From Bacillus cereus G9842 (GTDB taxonomy: Bacteria; Bacillota; Bacilli; Bacillales; Bacillaceae_G), in assembly GCF_000021305.1 (NCBI RefSeq), contig NC_011772.1:577501-641500 (forward strand): DNA of 64,000 nucleotides. Direction: 5' to 3'. The translations under genes and the position numbers were made by a program. The notes beneath the pieces were generated by a model that worked only from the letters and a program-made list of their open reading frames with translations, was not told where the DNA came from and did not search any database. Below, in pieces: positions 37,109 through 46,390 of this stretch (its first letter is position 1; each line of letters begins with the position of its first letter).

Positions 37109-37531
37109 ATGCAAAGAGTAGATGTCGTATACGCACTAATACATGACGAGGAAACAGATAAAATATTAATGGTACATAATGCAGAACAAAACGTTTGGTC
37201 ATTGCCAGGTGGGGCTGTGGAAAAAGGTGAAATATTAGAGGAAGCACTAATAAGAGAAGTGAAAGAAGAGACAGGTTTAATTGCTACGTTAGGTGGACTT
37301 GTTGCGATCAATGAAAAATTCTTTGAGGAATCAGGGAATCATGCACTATTTTTTACATTCCGAGCGAATGTAGTAAAAGGTGAACTTATTGCGGAAGATG
37401 AAGGTGAAATTTCTGCAATAGAGTGGGTGGATCGAACAATTGCGAATGAGCGCTTCCCATACTATGACGGAGGATTTGAATCCTTATTAGAAGTAGCCAT
37501 TCCATATAAGTTTCAACCAGAAACAAAGTAA
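37109..37531 (+). CDS. Nudix hydrolase
   Basis: A 140-residue Nudix protein. The complete Nudix box runs from Gly35 to Leu57 with REVKEETG (49-56), giving the metal-binding glutamates. The family hydrolyses nucleoside diphosphates linked to another moiety, often oxidised or non-canonical nucleotides; the substrate cannot be predicted. Start ATG follows GGGAGGAGAG. It is a single-gene unit convergent with the VWA gene. Confidence 0.9.
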   Translation: MQRVDVVYALIHDEETDKILMVHNAEQNVWSLPGGAVEKGEILEEALIREVKEETGLIATLGGLVAINEKFFEESGNHALFFTFRANVVKGELIAEDEGEISAIEWVDRTIANERFPYYDGGFESLLEVAIPYKFQPETK

Positions 37532-37539
37532 TTGAATGA

Positions 37540-37566
37540 AAAAACAGGAGCCACAAGGCTCCTATC
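37540..37566. terminator. Terminator between Nudix and VWA genes, stronger on the minus strand
   Basis: AGGAGCC (37546-37552) pairs with GGCTCCT (37557-37563). The minus strand has a six-T tail; the plus strand only ATCTTCT. Confidence 0.75.
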
Positions 37567-37568
37567 TT

Positions 37569-39452
37569 CTATTCAATCGTCTTCAGTAATAATTTTTTCA
37601 GTAATGGTTTAATCTTCAATCGTAAATCTTCAGCATGATTTGCAACTAAGAAGTGATGGTTATAAATGTTCTTCATCAATTGATAAGTTGCTTCTTTTGC
37701 CTCGCCTTCTTCGATGAAGATACCGATTACTTCCATGCCACTTTTACGCGCGAGTTTAACAGCTTCATGCGTATCTAAAATTCCATCTTGTTGATAGTCT
37801 AGCGCAGAAGGCTCACCATCTGTGAAGACTAGTAAGAATTTATGTTTCTCAGGTCTTTTTGCAAGCTTTTCAGAAACGATACGAATAATATATCCGTCGC
37901 GGTTATCTTCTTCTTCACGAAGTTGCATAATTTCCGGACCAACGTTTGGTAACGTTGAGTTTTTATAATTTACAACTTCATGGATAACGTTCGGCTTATC
38001 TTCAGGTTTAGCGCTAGAGGCATCTTCCCAAAATCCGCTAATAGCGTGCGGGATTTTTAAAGATTTTAAAGCTTCATGGAATAGTACAACACTCTTCTTC
38101 GTCTCTTCCATTTTGTTATACATAGAACCAGAACAGTCAACTAACAGTTGGAATGCAACATCGAGTTCTTGTGACTCTTGTCCTTTTTTATAAAACATAC
38201 GCGGTTGTTTTTCGGTATAAATACGAAGGAATTTTTTGCGAAGCCTTCCGTAATATTTATCACTATTCGCATTCGTTTTATTTTCAATCGTTTTTTCGAT
38301 AATTTTCTTTAATTCTTTTACATCTTTATTGACGACTGATTTGATAGCTTGGTAATCTTTTTTCTCATCGATATTTGCTTTGCGAGCTTCTTTAAATGTA
38401 TGAGAAGCACCTACATTATACTTACCGTATGCACCGTCGTGCTGGCTAGAAGCGTGTGAAGCTCTTGCTTCTTCTGTATCAGCGCCATCAAAGTTGGATT
38501 GTGTACTTTTTTGAGAAGTACCTTGTACAGAACCAAGTGCTTGGTCGCCATCTTCTGATTCACGAGCAGTATCGCCCATCATGTTTGTTTTTGTTCCGCT
38601 TTCTAATTCAAAGCGTAAAAAGTTCTCGTTTTCGTTATTTTTATTTTCACGATGCCATGTGGAGAAACTTTCATCCATTTTGTTTTTATTTTCATCGTCA
38701 TCTATAAGCTGTGTATCATCATTTGCTAAATCTTCGACGCGACAGTTCTTTTCGTCTGCAAGAACAGATAAGTAAAGTGGAGCATGTCCGAAATAGTTGT
38801 TAAGCATATCACTTTCAAGAAGCGCCTCTAAGCGATAGCGAATTTTCTCAACGACATACATAATATCTTCTGTATTACGTGCTTGGAATGTTTCATGTAA
38901 AATCGCTTCAATTTGCTCAAAATATTCATTATTAAACATTTCATATTTATCGCTCGTTAATGAAAGATAGCATAGGCAAAACAAACGATCACCGTGATAA
39001 TTACGAACGCGGTTTATTTCATTTTGAGAGCCGAAATAATTGCGGTACATTTCTTTTCGGCGTTTAAAAATATGCTTCGTGCCAGGACGTAAGTTCTTTA
39101 CGATTTCCTCAACGCGTAAATCTTCTAATAGAACAAATAATTGTGTTAAAAACTTTTTTAGGGGCGATTCTTGCAATTCAATCGCATAAGAACGAATTAA
39201 AGTCATGTCCGAGTAATGTTTATTACCAAGTGCTTTTAAGAACACTTCGCTTTTTAATCCGATTACTGTATCTTCTTCTTTTCGATCATCCCAAAAGTGA
39301 CTAATGACAACTTTCTTTTCAATTTCGTCGTAGTATGCTTTATAGCCATATTCAAGATAGGCATCGTCTTCTTTTAGAAGGGCATACATTAAGTTTTCCA
39401 TTTGTAGAAACAGCGACGCATCAATTTTTTTGTCACTAAAAATTTGTCTCAT
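37569..39452 (-). CDS. VWA-domain protein, NorD/CobT-like (YojO-like)
   Basis: A 627-residue cytosolic protein with a von Willebrand A domain in the C-terminal third, where the metal-ion-dependent adhesion site DCSGS is intact (LLVDCSGSMYNKM), followed by a Thr/Asp in FTDGEPSALD. The central third is acidic, low-complexity and rich in Asp, Asn and Gln, as in CobT/NorD proteins. It partners the MoxR-type ATPase encoded three bases upstream, forming a MoxR-VWA chaperone module. Relatives activate metal enzymes such as nitric oxide reductase or RuBisCO; no such client is encoded nearby, so the client is unknown. Confidence 0.88.
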   Translation of the reverse strand: MRQIFSDKKIDASLFLQMENLMYALLKEDDAYLEYGYKAYYDEIEKKVVISHFWDDRKEEDTVIGLKSEVFLKALGNKHYSDMTLIRSYAIELQESPLKKFLTQLFVLLEDLRVEEIVKNLRPGTKHIFKRRKEMYRNYFGSQNEINRVRNYHGDRLFCLCYLSLTSDKYEMFNNEYFEQIEAILHETFQARNTEDIMYVVEKIRYRLEALLESDMLNNYFGHAPLYLSVLADEKNCRVEDLANDDTQLIDDDENKNKMDESFSTWHRENKNNENENFLRFELESGTKTNMMGDTARESEDGDQALGSVQGTSQKSTQSNFDGADTEEARASHASSQHDGAYGKYNVGASHTFKEARKANIDEKKDYQAIKSVVNKDVKELKKIIEKTIENKTNANSDKYYGRLRKKFLRIYTEKQPRMFYKKGQESQELDVAFQLLVDCSGSMYNKMEETKKSVVLFHEALKSLKIPHAISGFWEDASSAKPEDKPNVIHEVVNYKNSTLPNVGPEIMQLREEEDNRDGYIIRIVSEKLAKRPEKHKFLLVFTDGEPSALDYQQDGILDTHEAVKLARKSGMEVIGIFIEEGEAKEATYQLMKNIYNHHFLVANHAEDLRLKIKPLLKKLLLKTIE

Positions 39453-39455
39453 AAA

Positions 39456-40349
39456 TTATCCCTCAAAGAAATAACTTTCTGCTAATTCACGGACAGTCAT
39501 TTGTTCTGTTTCATCATTAAGTTTTGCAATTATGCTTCGTTCAATAGCGCGCATAACAGGAATATATACACCTAAATCACATGCGTCGATAATACCACGA
39601 ATACTTGCTGCTTCTTCACTTACACGTCCATCGCGAGCTAAAGGCATAAGGTCGCTTGCAAATGCAACAAACTTTTCAATTGTTGCAACATCATTTAATT
39701 TTGATTCTGCTAATAATAGTTCTTTTAATGTGTCACCTTGAATGTAAGGAACTTCAATAATAACGAAACGGTTTTTTAATGCTTCATTTAGTTCACTTGT
39801 TCCAACGTAACCTTCGTTAATCGCAGCAATTACACGGTATTCTTCATCACCGTATACAACCTCTTGTGTAAATGGGTTTGTGATCATTTTACGGTAATCT
39901 AATGCGCCGTGAAGTAGCGGTAAAGTTTCAGGTTTTGCCATATTGATTTCGTCAATATATAGGAAGTGACCGTTCTTCATTGCTTTCATAAGAGGACCGT
40001 TAACGAATGAAACTTCAGATGCACCATCTTTCGTTTGTAGTGTGTTGTATCCTAAAATACCTTCTACATCTAAGTCGACAGAGCAGTTAATGCTATGCAT
40101 TGGTTTTTGAAATAAAGAAGAAAGAGTTTCCGCTAGTACTGTTTTACCACTACCAGTCGGTCCTTTTAATAGAATGTTCTTGCCAAGAAGAAGTGCTGTA
40201 ATCGCATCTTCGATAATGCTGTTATCAGATGCTTTATATATTTTAGTACCGATTAAATGAGCATTTTCACCAGCTTCTTGTTTATTCTTTTCATGAATCG
40301 TAGAAAGCTGCTGTTTTAAATCAGAATGTATATGAAATTGTTCTAACAT
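39456..40349 (-). CDS. MoxR-family AAA ATPase (NorQ/CbbQ-like, YojN-like)
   Basis: A 297-residue AAA+ ATPase. Walker A is KGPTGSGKT (62-70) and Walker B is FLYIDEINMA; the sensor region AAINEGYVGTSELNEALKNRF is typical of the NorQ/CbbQ clade of MoxR ATPases. It likely remodels a partner metal enzyme together with the VWA protein, whose gene follows by three bases. The ATG at 40349 is used because GTTAGGTGGGAAA precedes it; the longer frame upstream adds a non-conserved leader. B. subtilis yojN-yojO has the same arrangement. Confidence 0.9.
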   Translation of the reverse strand: MLEQFHIHSDLKQQLSTIHEKNKQEAGENAHLIGTKIYKASDNSIIEDAITALLLGKNILLKGPTGSGKTVLAETLSSLFQKPMHSINCSVDLDVEGILGYNTLQTKDGASEVSFVNGPLMKAMKNGHFLYIDEINMAKPETLPLLHGALDYRKMITNPFTQEVVYGDEEYRVIAAINEGYVGTSELNEALKNRFVIIEVPYIQGDTLKELLLAESKLNDVATIEKFVAFASDLMPLARDGRVSEEAASIRGIIDACDLGVYIPVMRAIERSIIAKLNDETEQMTVRELAESYFFEG

Positions 40350-40443
40350 GTATTTCCCACCTAACATTATTTTCATAAAGTAATACATCTTATGATAACT
40401 TGTTTTAATATGGTATGCAAAGAAAAGGAAGGAGGATAAAGGG

Positions 40444-40478
40444 AAAAGAAAAAGCAATCAAGATGAAGTTGATTGCTT
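40444..40478 (-). terminator. Terminator after cls
   Basis: AAGCAATCAA pairs with TTGATTGCTT (40452-40461 with 40469-40478); on the minus strand a TTTTTCTTTT run follows. Confidence 0.88.
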
Positions 40479-42006
40479 ACAGTAAAGGAGAAATGAGCCT
40501 CATGAAAGACTCCAATATGCGTTTTTTTATACTTCTTTTTTGGAAAGAGTTCCATTTAATTTCAGTTGAATGTTTAAAATCTTTTTCAAAATCACGTTTA
40601 ATATCGTGAACTGTTTTTGATTCATAAAGTACGCTAATAATTTCGTAATTCAATTCAAAGCTACGTACATCCATGTTCGCTGTTCCGATAGTTGCAATTG
40701 TATCATCAACGAGTACAATTTTTGCATGCATAAAACCATCTTTATAACTGTAAATAGAAGCACCAGCTTTTAAAAGTGGAGTGAAATAGGATTGAGATGC
40801 TTGATCACTAATGATGCTATCACTTTTACCTGGATATAAAATCCGTACATCTATTCCGGCAATTGCACTTAAGCGTAATAATGTTAAAGTTTCTTGATCT
40901 GGAATAAAGTAGGGTGTAGCGATCCAAATGGATTTTTTTGCAGAGCCCATAACAGCTAATAATGTATTACGAATACTTTTATCATCGGAGCTTGGTCCGC
41001 TTGCTACGATTTGAACAGCACCTTCTGCATGTGAAATCTCTTTACCTGGGAAGTATTGTCTATTCATGAATTGATCCCAGGAATAAGTATTTAAACCACT
41101 AGAGGCATAGAGCCAGTCTTCTAGAAAGATTGCTTGTAATTTATATAATGCTTTTCCTTCTATTTTTAGATGACTATCACGCCAAACAGGAAATTTCTTT
41201 GAACGGCCAAGATATTCATCACCGACATTGAGTCCTCCGGTAAAACCAATTTCTCCATCTACAATAACAATTTTTCGATGGTTACGATAATTGACAGTTT
41301 CAAGTAACCAAGCTGAAAAAATAGGGTCAAATTCTACAATTTCAATCCCAGCTTCTTTCATAGGTTGCAAAAATCGTCTTCTTAACGTGTTACTTCCAAG
41401 ACCATCATAAAGGAAGCGTACAATAACACCATCTTTTGCTTTTTGTATTAAAGCATCTCGAACTTTTGTACCAATTTCATCAGATTTATAAATGTAGTAT
41501 TGAATATGTATATGATGTTTTGCCTGCTCTATAGCTCGCAAAATTTCTGAAAATGTTTGATCTCCGTTTGTTAAAAGTTTTGTAGTTGTTTTATCTGCGG
41601 CAGGACCGCCTCCAAATTTTTGTATGACTTCTGTTAAATGTATGGAACGTTCATTTAGTGGGACTGTGAGTAATAACTCTAGTCTTCTTCCTTCTAATAT
41701 TTCACGGAATAATTTTCTTTGTTCTTCTGAACGATGGAGATGTTTTTTTCTTCTCCAGCGGCTGCGCCCGAAAATAGCGTATAAAAGCACACCTATAATA
41801 GGAAGAAGTGCTAATACTAAAAACCATGCCAATGTGCTTTGTGGAGATCTATTTTCTATAAAGATAACGAATGAAATTCCTACGATTGTGATGGACCATA
41901 GAGCACCGACAAATGTATATAACGAAATATACGATGTATTTAATAGGAACAGAACGATAGATACAATTGTAAATATTAATAGTAACTGAACGATAGGCTT
42001 CTTCAT
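40477..42006 (-). CDS. cls: Cardiolipin synthase
   Basis: A 509-residue phospholipase-D superfamily enzyme. Two N-terminal membrane helices (~7-60) include the PLDc_N segment FVIFIENRSPQSTLAWFLVLALLPIIGVLLYAIFGRS. Both HKD motifs are intact: His243 in NHRKIVIVDG and His427 in HAKIVLVDD. It joins two phosphatidylglycerols to give cardiolipin and glycerol in the cytoplasmic membrane. Length and order match ClsA/YwnE-type enzymes. Several cls paralogs exist in the B. cereus group, so the symbol denotes the family. Confidence 0.93.
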   Translation of the reverse strand: MKKPIVQLLLIFTIVSIVLFLLNTSYISLYTFVGALWSITIVGISFVIFIENRSPQSTLAWFLVLALLPIIGVLLYAIFGRSRWRRKKHLHRSEEQRKLFREILEGRRLELLLTVPLNERSIHLTEVIQKFGGGPAADKTTTKLLTNGDQTFSEILRAIEQAKHHIHIQYYIYKSDEIGTKVRDALIQKAKDGVIVRFLYDGLGSNTLRRRFLQPMKEAGIEIVEFDPIFSAWLLETVNYRNHRKIVIVDGEIGFTGGLNVGDEYLGRSKKFPVWRDSHLKIEGKALYKLQAIFLEDWLYASSGLNTYSWDQFMNRQYFPGKEISHAEGAVQIVASGPSSDDKSIRNTLLAVMGSAKKSIWIATPYFIPDQETLTLLRLSAIAGIDVRILYPGKSDSIISDQASQSYFTPLLKAGASIYSYKDGFMHAKIVLVDDTIATIGTANMDVRSFELNYEIISVLYESKTVHDIKRDFEKDFKHSTEIKWNSFQKRSIKKRILESFMRLISPLL

Positions 42007-42219
42007 TTCTATATAATTCCCCTAATCTTTTTTCAATATAGATTTCTTAAATAGAAGATGTAATATGACATCTTTATTATAAGGTGTTTTGCTTTTTTTA
42101 CAAAATATAGACATTTCACCTATACTTTCCGCATTTGTCCTACATACAGTGTACTATCACATTTTTATCCCACTCTTAATGCATATGAAAATGAAAAAAT
42201 CGAAAAGGAGCGGAGAAAC

Positions 42220-42597
42220 ATGAATTATATAGAAAATAATGGATTGTATTATCGGAATCATCATCATGGAGGACACAATCATGGTGGGCACAATCATAAC
42301 GGCGGACATCATCACCATGGAGGACACAATCACCATGATCACCATCATCATCACGGAGGCGGATGGGGCTGGGGGGGGAGTTCATGGGGAGGCGGATTTT
42401 TCCCTGGAAGCTTTGCAGGAGGAGTGTTAGGTGGACTGACAGCTGGCGCATTAACGGGTGCAGCAAGTGGAGGGTATTATCCAGCGCCATATCCAGTAAC
42501 TTATCCATCACCATATCCAGTAACTTATCCATCACCATACCCTGTAACGTATCCAATGCCATACCCAGGTTATCAGCAAATACCATATTCGTATTAA
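42220..42597 (+). CDS. His/Gly-rich protein with Tyr-Pro tandem repeats (possible coat or metal-binding protein)
   Basis: A 125-residue low-complexity protein. Residues ~13-47 are rich in HH, HGG and HNH units (about 20 His in 35 residues). Residues 48-58 are Gly/Trp-rich, residues 64-88 are a hydrophobic glycine-zipper-like stretch (FAGGVLGGLTAGALTGAASGG), and the C-terminus has tandem YPVTYPSP units from a 24-base DNA repeat. AAAAGGAGCGG precedes the ATG and a strong terminator follows, so the gene is real. Composition resembles B. cereus group spore-coat or surface proteins and could chelate metals, but no function is known. Confidence 0.75.
   Translation: MNYIENNGLYYRNHHHGGHNHGGHNHNGGHHHHGGHNHHDHHHHHGGGWGWGGSSWGGGFFPGSFAGGVLGGLTAGALTGAASGGYYPAPYPVTYPSPYPVTYPSPYPVTYPMPYPGYQQIPYSY
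42487..42558 (+). repeat. Three 24-bp tandem repeats coding for a Tyr-Pro motif
   Basis: Units at 42487-42510, 42511-42534 and 42535-42558 each encode an eight-residue PYPVTYPS/M unit. The first two are identical; the third differs at a few silent or conservative positions and is followed by a partial copy. Confidence 0.9.
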
Positions 42598-42630
42598 ACT
42601 AAAAAAGAGGCTACCCTCTTTTTTAGTTTA
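42596..42630 (+). terminator. Terminator after the His-rich gene
   Basis: AAACTAAAAAAGAGG pairs perfectly with CCTCTTTTTTAGTTT around CTAC. T run present on both strands. Confidence 0.92.
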
Positions 42631-43079
42631 ATACGGTATTTATTTATAAAATACTTCCAAAATTAAGGTGAAAATATGTTAATATTTTGTTATTGTAATT
42701 CAAAAACATATACATTAATGTAGATTTTCATATTATTATTCGTGAATAGTTATGTAGTATGGTCTAATTTCTATTTTGTTATTAAAGAGTAAAGAGATCA
42801 GATGTGAATGGTATTAGTTAGAAACAGGGCTTGGATAGAGCCACTTAAAAGGATTGCAGTATAATAAGGTGCGAAATAATTAGGGAGATGAGAAGCTACT
42901 AGTTATAATTGAAACGGTATAATATTGCTTTTTATTACAAATAATATTATGTTATTTTAATCGGTCTATTTAAAAAGATAATTTATGTAATGGGCTAGTA
43001 TTAGAAAATGAAATATCTCTATTTCTATGAAGAGAAACAGGTTGTGTTTTAGTCAGATAGGAAGCAAGGAGAGATGCGC
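42631..43079. other. 449-base gap without a recognised gene
   Basis: AT-rich sequence. The only frame of note is a 15-codon ORF at 42676-42723 with AAGGTG upstream, too short to support. I see no riboswitch fold, although the following gene handles cyclic di-GMP. Confidence 0.5.
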
Positions 43080-44783
43080 ATGCTAGAACAGAGAGGTCAT
43101 GCATTATATGACTCTTCATTGCGAGATTTAAAGTTAGCATTAGATGAGTCTTCAATTGTTGCAATTACAGATCGAAAAGGTCTTATTACATATGTAAATG
43201 ATAAATTTTGTGAAATCTCTAAATACAAAAGAGAAGAATTAATTGGAAAAGATCACCGTATTTTAAATTCAGGACATCATCCGAAAACCTTTTTTCAAAA
43301 CTTATGGAAACGTATTTTGAATGGGAAAGTATGGACAGGTGAGATTCGGAATCGAGCAAAAGATGGTACATATTATTGGGTCAAAACAACAATTGTTCCA
43401 TTTTTAAATGAAAAAGGAGAGCCATACCAGTTTATCGCAATTCGAAATGATATTAGTAGTAGAAAAGAAGCAGAACATAGATTGCGGCTAAGTGAAAGTC
43501 GTTATAGGGAACTTGCCTATCATGATGCTTTAACCAGTTTGCCGAACCGTTTGCAATTAATAACAACCGTTAATAAATTGATTGCAGATAAAAAAGAATT
43601 TGGTATGATTTACTTTGATTTGGACCGTTTTAAATTAGTAAATGATACGTTAGGTCATATGATAGGGGACTTACTTTTAAGCGAAGTCGCTTCACGGTTG
43701 CATTATGTACTAGGAGAGAAAGATGTTCTGGCTAGGCTAGGTGGCGACGAATTTGTGCTGTTAACAAAAAATCATAGGCAAGATGATATGAGTCAGTTAG
43801 CGACATCTGTGTTGTCATGTTTTCAGGCACCATTTATGTTGGAAGGCCATGAAGTATACATTTCAGCTAGTCTAGGACTTTGTTCTTATCCACAAGACGG
43901 ACTAGACGTGGAAACGTTATTGAAAAACTCTGACTTAGCTATGTATAGTGCAAAAGAACAAGGTAGAAACGCTGCATGTTTCTTTACAGATGAGCTACGG
44001 GCGAAAATAAATCGTAGAATGAAAGTTGAGTTTGCTTTGCAAAAGGCAATTCGTGATGAAGAGTTAGATGTAGCATTGCAGCCTATTATTGATTTGAAAA
44101 CGAAGAGATATTCTGGTATAGAAGCTTTAGTACGCTGTATGACAGAAGACGGCCCCATTGCACCAAGCGAATTTATCCCGGTAGCTGAAGAGTCTGGACT
44201 TATTATAAAGCTAGGAGACTGGGTATTAGAAAAATCGTGCCGATTGTTTAAAACATTGCCAAATTATCAAGAAGGACTAAAGTTATCTGTGAATTTATCT
44301 ATACAACAATTAATGCAGAAACGTTTTATTTTGTCTGTACGTAGCATTTTAAAGAGAACTGGTTTTCCTCCGAACCGTTTAATATTAGAAATAACGGAAA
44401 GCATTGCAGTCCGCCATTTTGATTATATTATTGCTACATTACAAGAATTAAGAAATATGGGTGTTTTAATTGCTTTGGATGATTTCGGAACTGGCTATTC
44501 TTCCTTATATTATTTAAAACAACTACCACTGGATATTGTGAAAATTGATCGTAATTTTATTCGTGAATTTCATTATGATCACGCGCAACCAGAACGAACA
44601 ATTGTAAAATCTGTTATTGAAATTGCTCATAGTTTAAATTTAGCAGTAGTTGCTGAAGGGGTAGAAACAGTAGAGCAAGAGAGTTTGTTACAATCAATGA
44701 GCTGTGATTATGTACAGGGATTTTATTATGCGAAACCTTTATCTGTAGGAGAGTTAAAAGAAAAGTTAATTACAGATTTTTAA
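43080..44783 (+). CDS. PAS-GGDEF-EAL cyclic di-GMP enzyme
   Basis: A 567-residue cytosolic protein. Residues ~15-135 form a PAS domain with PAC segment ([47 protein letters not shown]). GGDEF (221-225, RLGGDEF) is intact, so cyclase activity is possible. EAL begins at Glu348 (EALVR) and keeps the metal and catalytic set: [27 protein letters not shown]. It may make or break cyclic di-GMP according to the PAS signal. The ATG at 43080 is favoured over that at 43074 because AAGGAGAG abuts the latter. No neighbours hint at output. Confidence 0.93.
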   Translation: MLEQRGHALYDSSLRDLKLALDESSIVAITDRKGLITYVNDKFCEISKYKREELIGKDHRILNSGHHPKTFFQNLWKRILNGKVWTGEIRNRAKDGTYYWVKTTIVPFLNEKGEPYQFIAIRNDISSRKEAEHRLRLSESRYRELAYHDALTSLPNRLQLITTVNKLIADKKEFGMIYFDLDRFKLVNDTLGHMIGDLLLSEVASRLHYVLGEKDVLARLGGDEFVLLTKNHRQDDMSQLATSVLSCFQAPFMLEGHEVYISASLGLCSYPQDGLDVETLLKNSDLAMYSAKEQGRNAACFFTDELRAKINRRMKVEFALQKAIRDEELDVALQPIIDLKTKRYSGIEALVRCMTEDGPIAPSEFIPVAEESGLIIKLGDWVLEKSCRLFKTLPNYQEGLKLSVNLSIQQLMQKRFILSVRSILKRTGFPPNRLILEITESIAVRHFDYIIATLQELRNMGVLIALDDFGTGYSSLYYLKQLPLDIVKIDRNFIREFHYDHAQPERTIVKSVIEIAHSLNLAVVAEGVETVEQESLLQSMSCDYVQGFYYAKPLSVGELKEKLITDF

Positions 44784-44784
44784 T

Positions 44785-44812
44785 AAAAAAGAGAAGCCAG
44801 CAGCTTCTCTTT
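44785..44812. terminator. Bidirectional terminator between GGDEF-EAL gene and APC transporter gene
   Basis: GAGAAGC (44791-44797) pairs with GCTTCTC (44803-44809), extended by A/T pairs on both sides. Confidence 0.85.
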
Positions 44813-44814
44813 AT

Positions 44815-46212
44815 TTAATCCGTTTTTTGTGAGTCTTTCATTAGTACTGGATAAAGAATAAGACCTAATACGAACAATCCAATTCCTAAGAAGAACGTTT
44901 TTAAATCAGCAGTTCCCGTTTTGATAACCCAAATTGAGTATACAAATGCTAATGTAGTGATGATCCCGTCCTTTATTCGAGAACCAGGCATTATATCATA
45001 CGTTTCTCCTGTAATAACCAGTTTGAATTGGTACAGAGTAGAAACTAGGTATGGAATTAAATAGGCTAATGTTGCTACGACAATAGCGAAACTATACGCT
45101 TCTGAAACAGTACCAGAAATCGTTGAAAATAAGAAAATTTGCGTCATTACATTTGTAATCAATAATGATTTTGAAGGACTACCTTTTTTATTTGTTTTCC
45201 CGAAAAACTTAGGGAAAAGTCCATTCTTTGCTGCCTGGTAAGGTACTTCTGAACTAACAACAATCCAACCAACTGTAGATCCAAATAAAGATATAAGAGC
45301 GAGTAAAGCCATGATATATGCGCCTTTATTTCCAATTGCTAAATTTAATGCGTCTACTAATGGTTTTTGAGACTCTTTTAAAGCATCTTGCGGAAGAGCT
45401 CCCATTGTAAGTAAAGTAATTGACATGTAAATAAGAAGAGCGATAATTAATCCGAAAATCGTAGCTTTTTTTACATCGCGCTGTGATTTTGCACGATTAG
45501 AAAGCATAACTGCTGATTCAATACCGATAAATGCCCAGAGTGTTGCAATAGCAGCTGAATTGATTTGTCCACCTAACGAGATGGATTGTCCTGCTTCATT
45601 CATAAAGGTTTGACCGTCTCCGAAATTAGAGGCATTGAAAATGAATAATGTAATTACAATAAACATTGTAAATCCGATAATTTTTGCAATGGTAGCAAGT
45701 AGATTCATATTTCCAGCTCGATCAATATTTTGAGAAAGAATATATTGAATTCCCCACAGCATAAGGCTACATACGAGGAAAGTTAATCCTTTTCCGAGTT
45801 CTAGTGAAAATCCGTTTATTGAAAAAAGAATTTGCTTACTTTGTAAAACTGGAAAGAATGTTGATAAATATCCAGCAAAGGAAATAATAACAGATGCTGT
45901 TGCAGCCCAGTTAGCAGCCCAATATCCCCATGCCATACTATATCCCGCAACTTTACCAGCTTTTTTTGAAGGAAACATCGCTTGAGCGTAGCTTTGTGGT
46001 CCAGCTTTTAATTCTGGTTTCCGAATCGCTAAATTTCCAAATACAAGTGCAATCATAAATACGCCAAGGCCTGTAATACTCCATGCGAGTGTAGAACCCA
46101 TTGGCCCTGATACTTGTGCTAAATTTGCTGGAAGCATAAATACGCCACCGCCAACCATATTCCCGATAACAAATGCTGTTAAAACCCATAATCCCCATTT
46201 TTTCGTTTCCAT
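44815..46212 (-). CDS. APC transporter of basic amino acid/polyamine antiporter type; predicted histidine-linked
   Basis: A 465-residue, ~12-helix transporter. The first helix loop GNMVGGGVFMLPANLA is that of ArcD/LysI-like antiporters (APA family), and WAFIGIESAVMLSNRAKSQRDVKKATI is the conserved helix-six region. The family exchanges amino acids with their decarboxylation or deimination products or with protons. Here the transcript starts with a short ORF holding four consecutive His codons and attenuator-like hairpins, so histidine (possibly with histamine or another partner) is the predicted substrate rather than arginine or lysine. No decarboxylase gene is adjacent. RBS AAGGAG precedes the ATG at 46212. 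Confidence 0.85.
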   Translation of the reverse strand: METKKWGLWVLTAFVIGNMVGGGVFMLPANLAQVSGPMGSTLAWSITGLGVFMIALVFGNLAIRKPELKAGPQSYAQAMFPSKKAGKVAGYSMAWGYWAANWAATASVIISFAGYLSTFFPVLQSKQILFSINGFSLELGKGLTFLVCSLMLWGIQYILSQNIDRAGNMNLLATIAKIIGFTMFIVITLFIFNASNFGDGQTFMNEAGQSISLGGQINSAAIATLWAFIGIESAVMLSNRAKSQRDVKKATIFGLIIALLIYMSITLLTMGALPQDALKESQKPLVDALNLAIGNKGAYIMALLALISLFGSTVGWIVVSSEVPYQAAKNGLFPKFFGKTNKKGSPSKSLLITNVMTQIFLFSTISGTVSEAYSFAIVVATLAYLIPYLVSTLYQFKLVITGETYDIMPGSRIKDGIITTLAFVYSIWVIKTGTADLKTFFLGIGLFVLGLILYPVLMKDSQKTD

Positions 46213-46270
46213 TTTTGTTAACTCCTTTGTAGTAAGTTTTGCTTAAACATCATTTTTTACTAGCTTTTTG

Positions 46271-46390
46271 ACAATAAAAAAAGAGCCATGTAGATAAAAA
46301 AATACCTACATGGCTCTTTCGCCAAAGCGTAGGTACAACGGGAATAACCCTTGTACCTACGCGTAATTTTTCCGCTAGGTTTCAAGGGTT
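46271..46390 (-). promoter_or_regulatory. Histidine-dependent transcription attenuator (predicted)
   Basis: Read on the minus strand, five segments can pair alternatively. Segment 1 (46390-46376, AACCCTTG..ACCTA) pairs with segment 2 (46362-46346). Segment 2 also pairs, in a perfect 12-bp stem GCGTAGGTACAA/TTGTACCTACGC, with segment 3 (46338-46327). Segment 3 holds TACCTAC that can pair with GTAGGTA in segment 4 (46309-46303), the left arm of the terminator. Segments 4 and 5 (46318-46306 with 46293-46281) form the 13-bp terminator ending in a T run (46282-46271). Segment 1 begins at the leader ORF's stop codon. Confidence 0.72.

Noticed and set aside
40350..40457. 36-codon N-terminal extension of the MoxR-type ATPase
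   Set aside because: It is hydrophobic and not conserved in the family, while AGGTGGG directly precedes the ATG at 40349.
42130..42219. Sigma-K promoter before the His-rich gene
   Set aside because: CATATGAAA only partly matches the -10 element and no clear -35 was found; suggestive only.
42176..42586. 136-codon minus-strand ORF antisense to the His-rich gene
   Set aside because: It arises from the repetitive His/Gly codons; the plus-strand gene has the better ribosome binding site and a terminator.
42676..42723. 15-codon ORF with AAGGTG upstream, before the GGDEF-EAL gene
   Set aside because: Too short and without regulatory codon runs or downstream hairpins to support a leader peptide.
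42780..42960. Possible cyclic di-GMP riboswitch before the GGDEF-EAL gene
   Set aside because: The GEMM core helices and conserved bases are not present.
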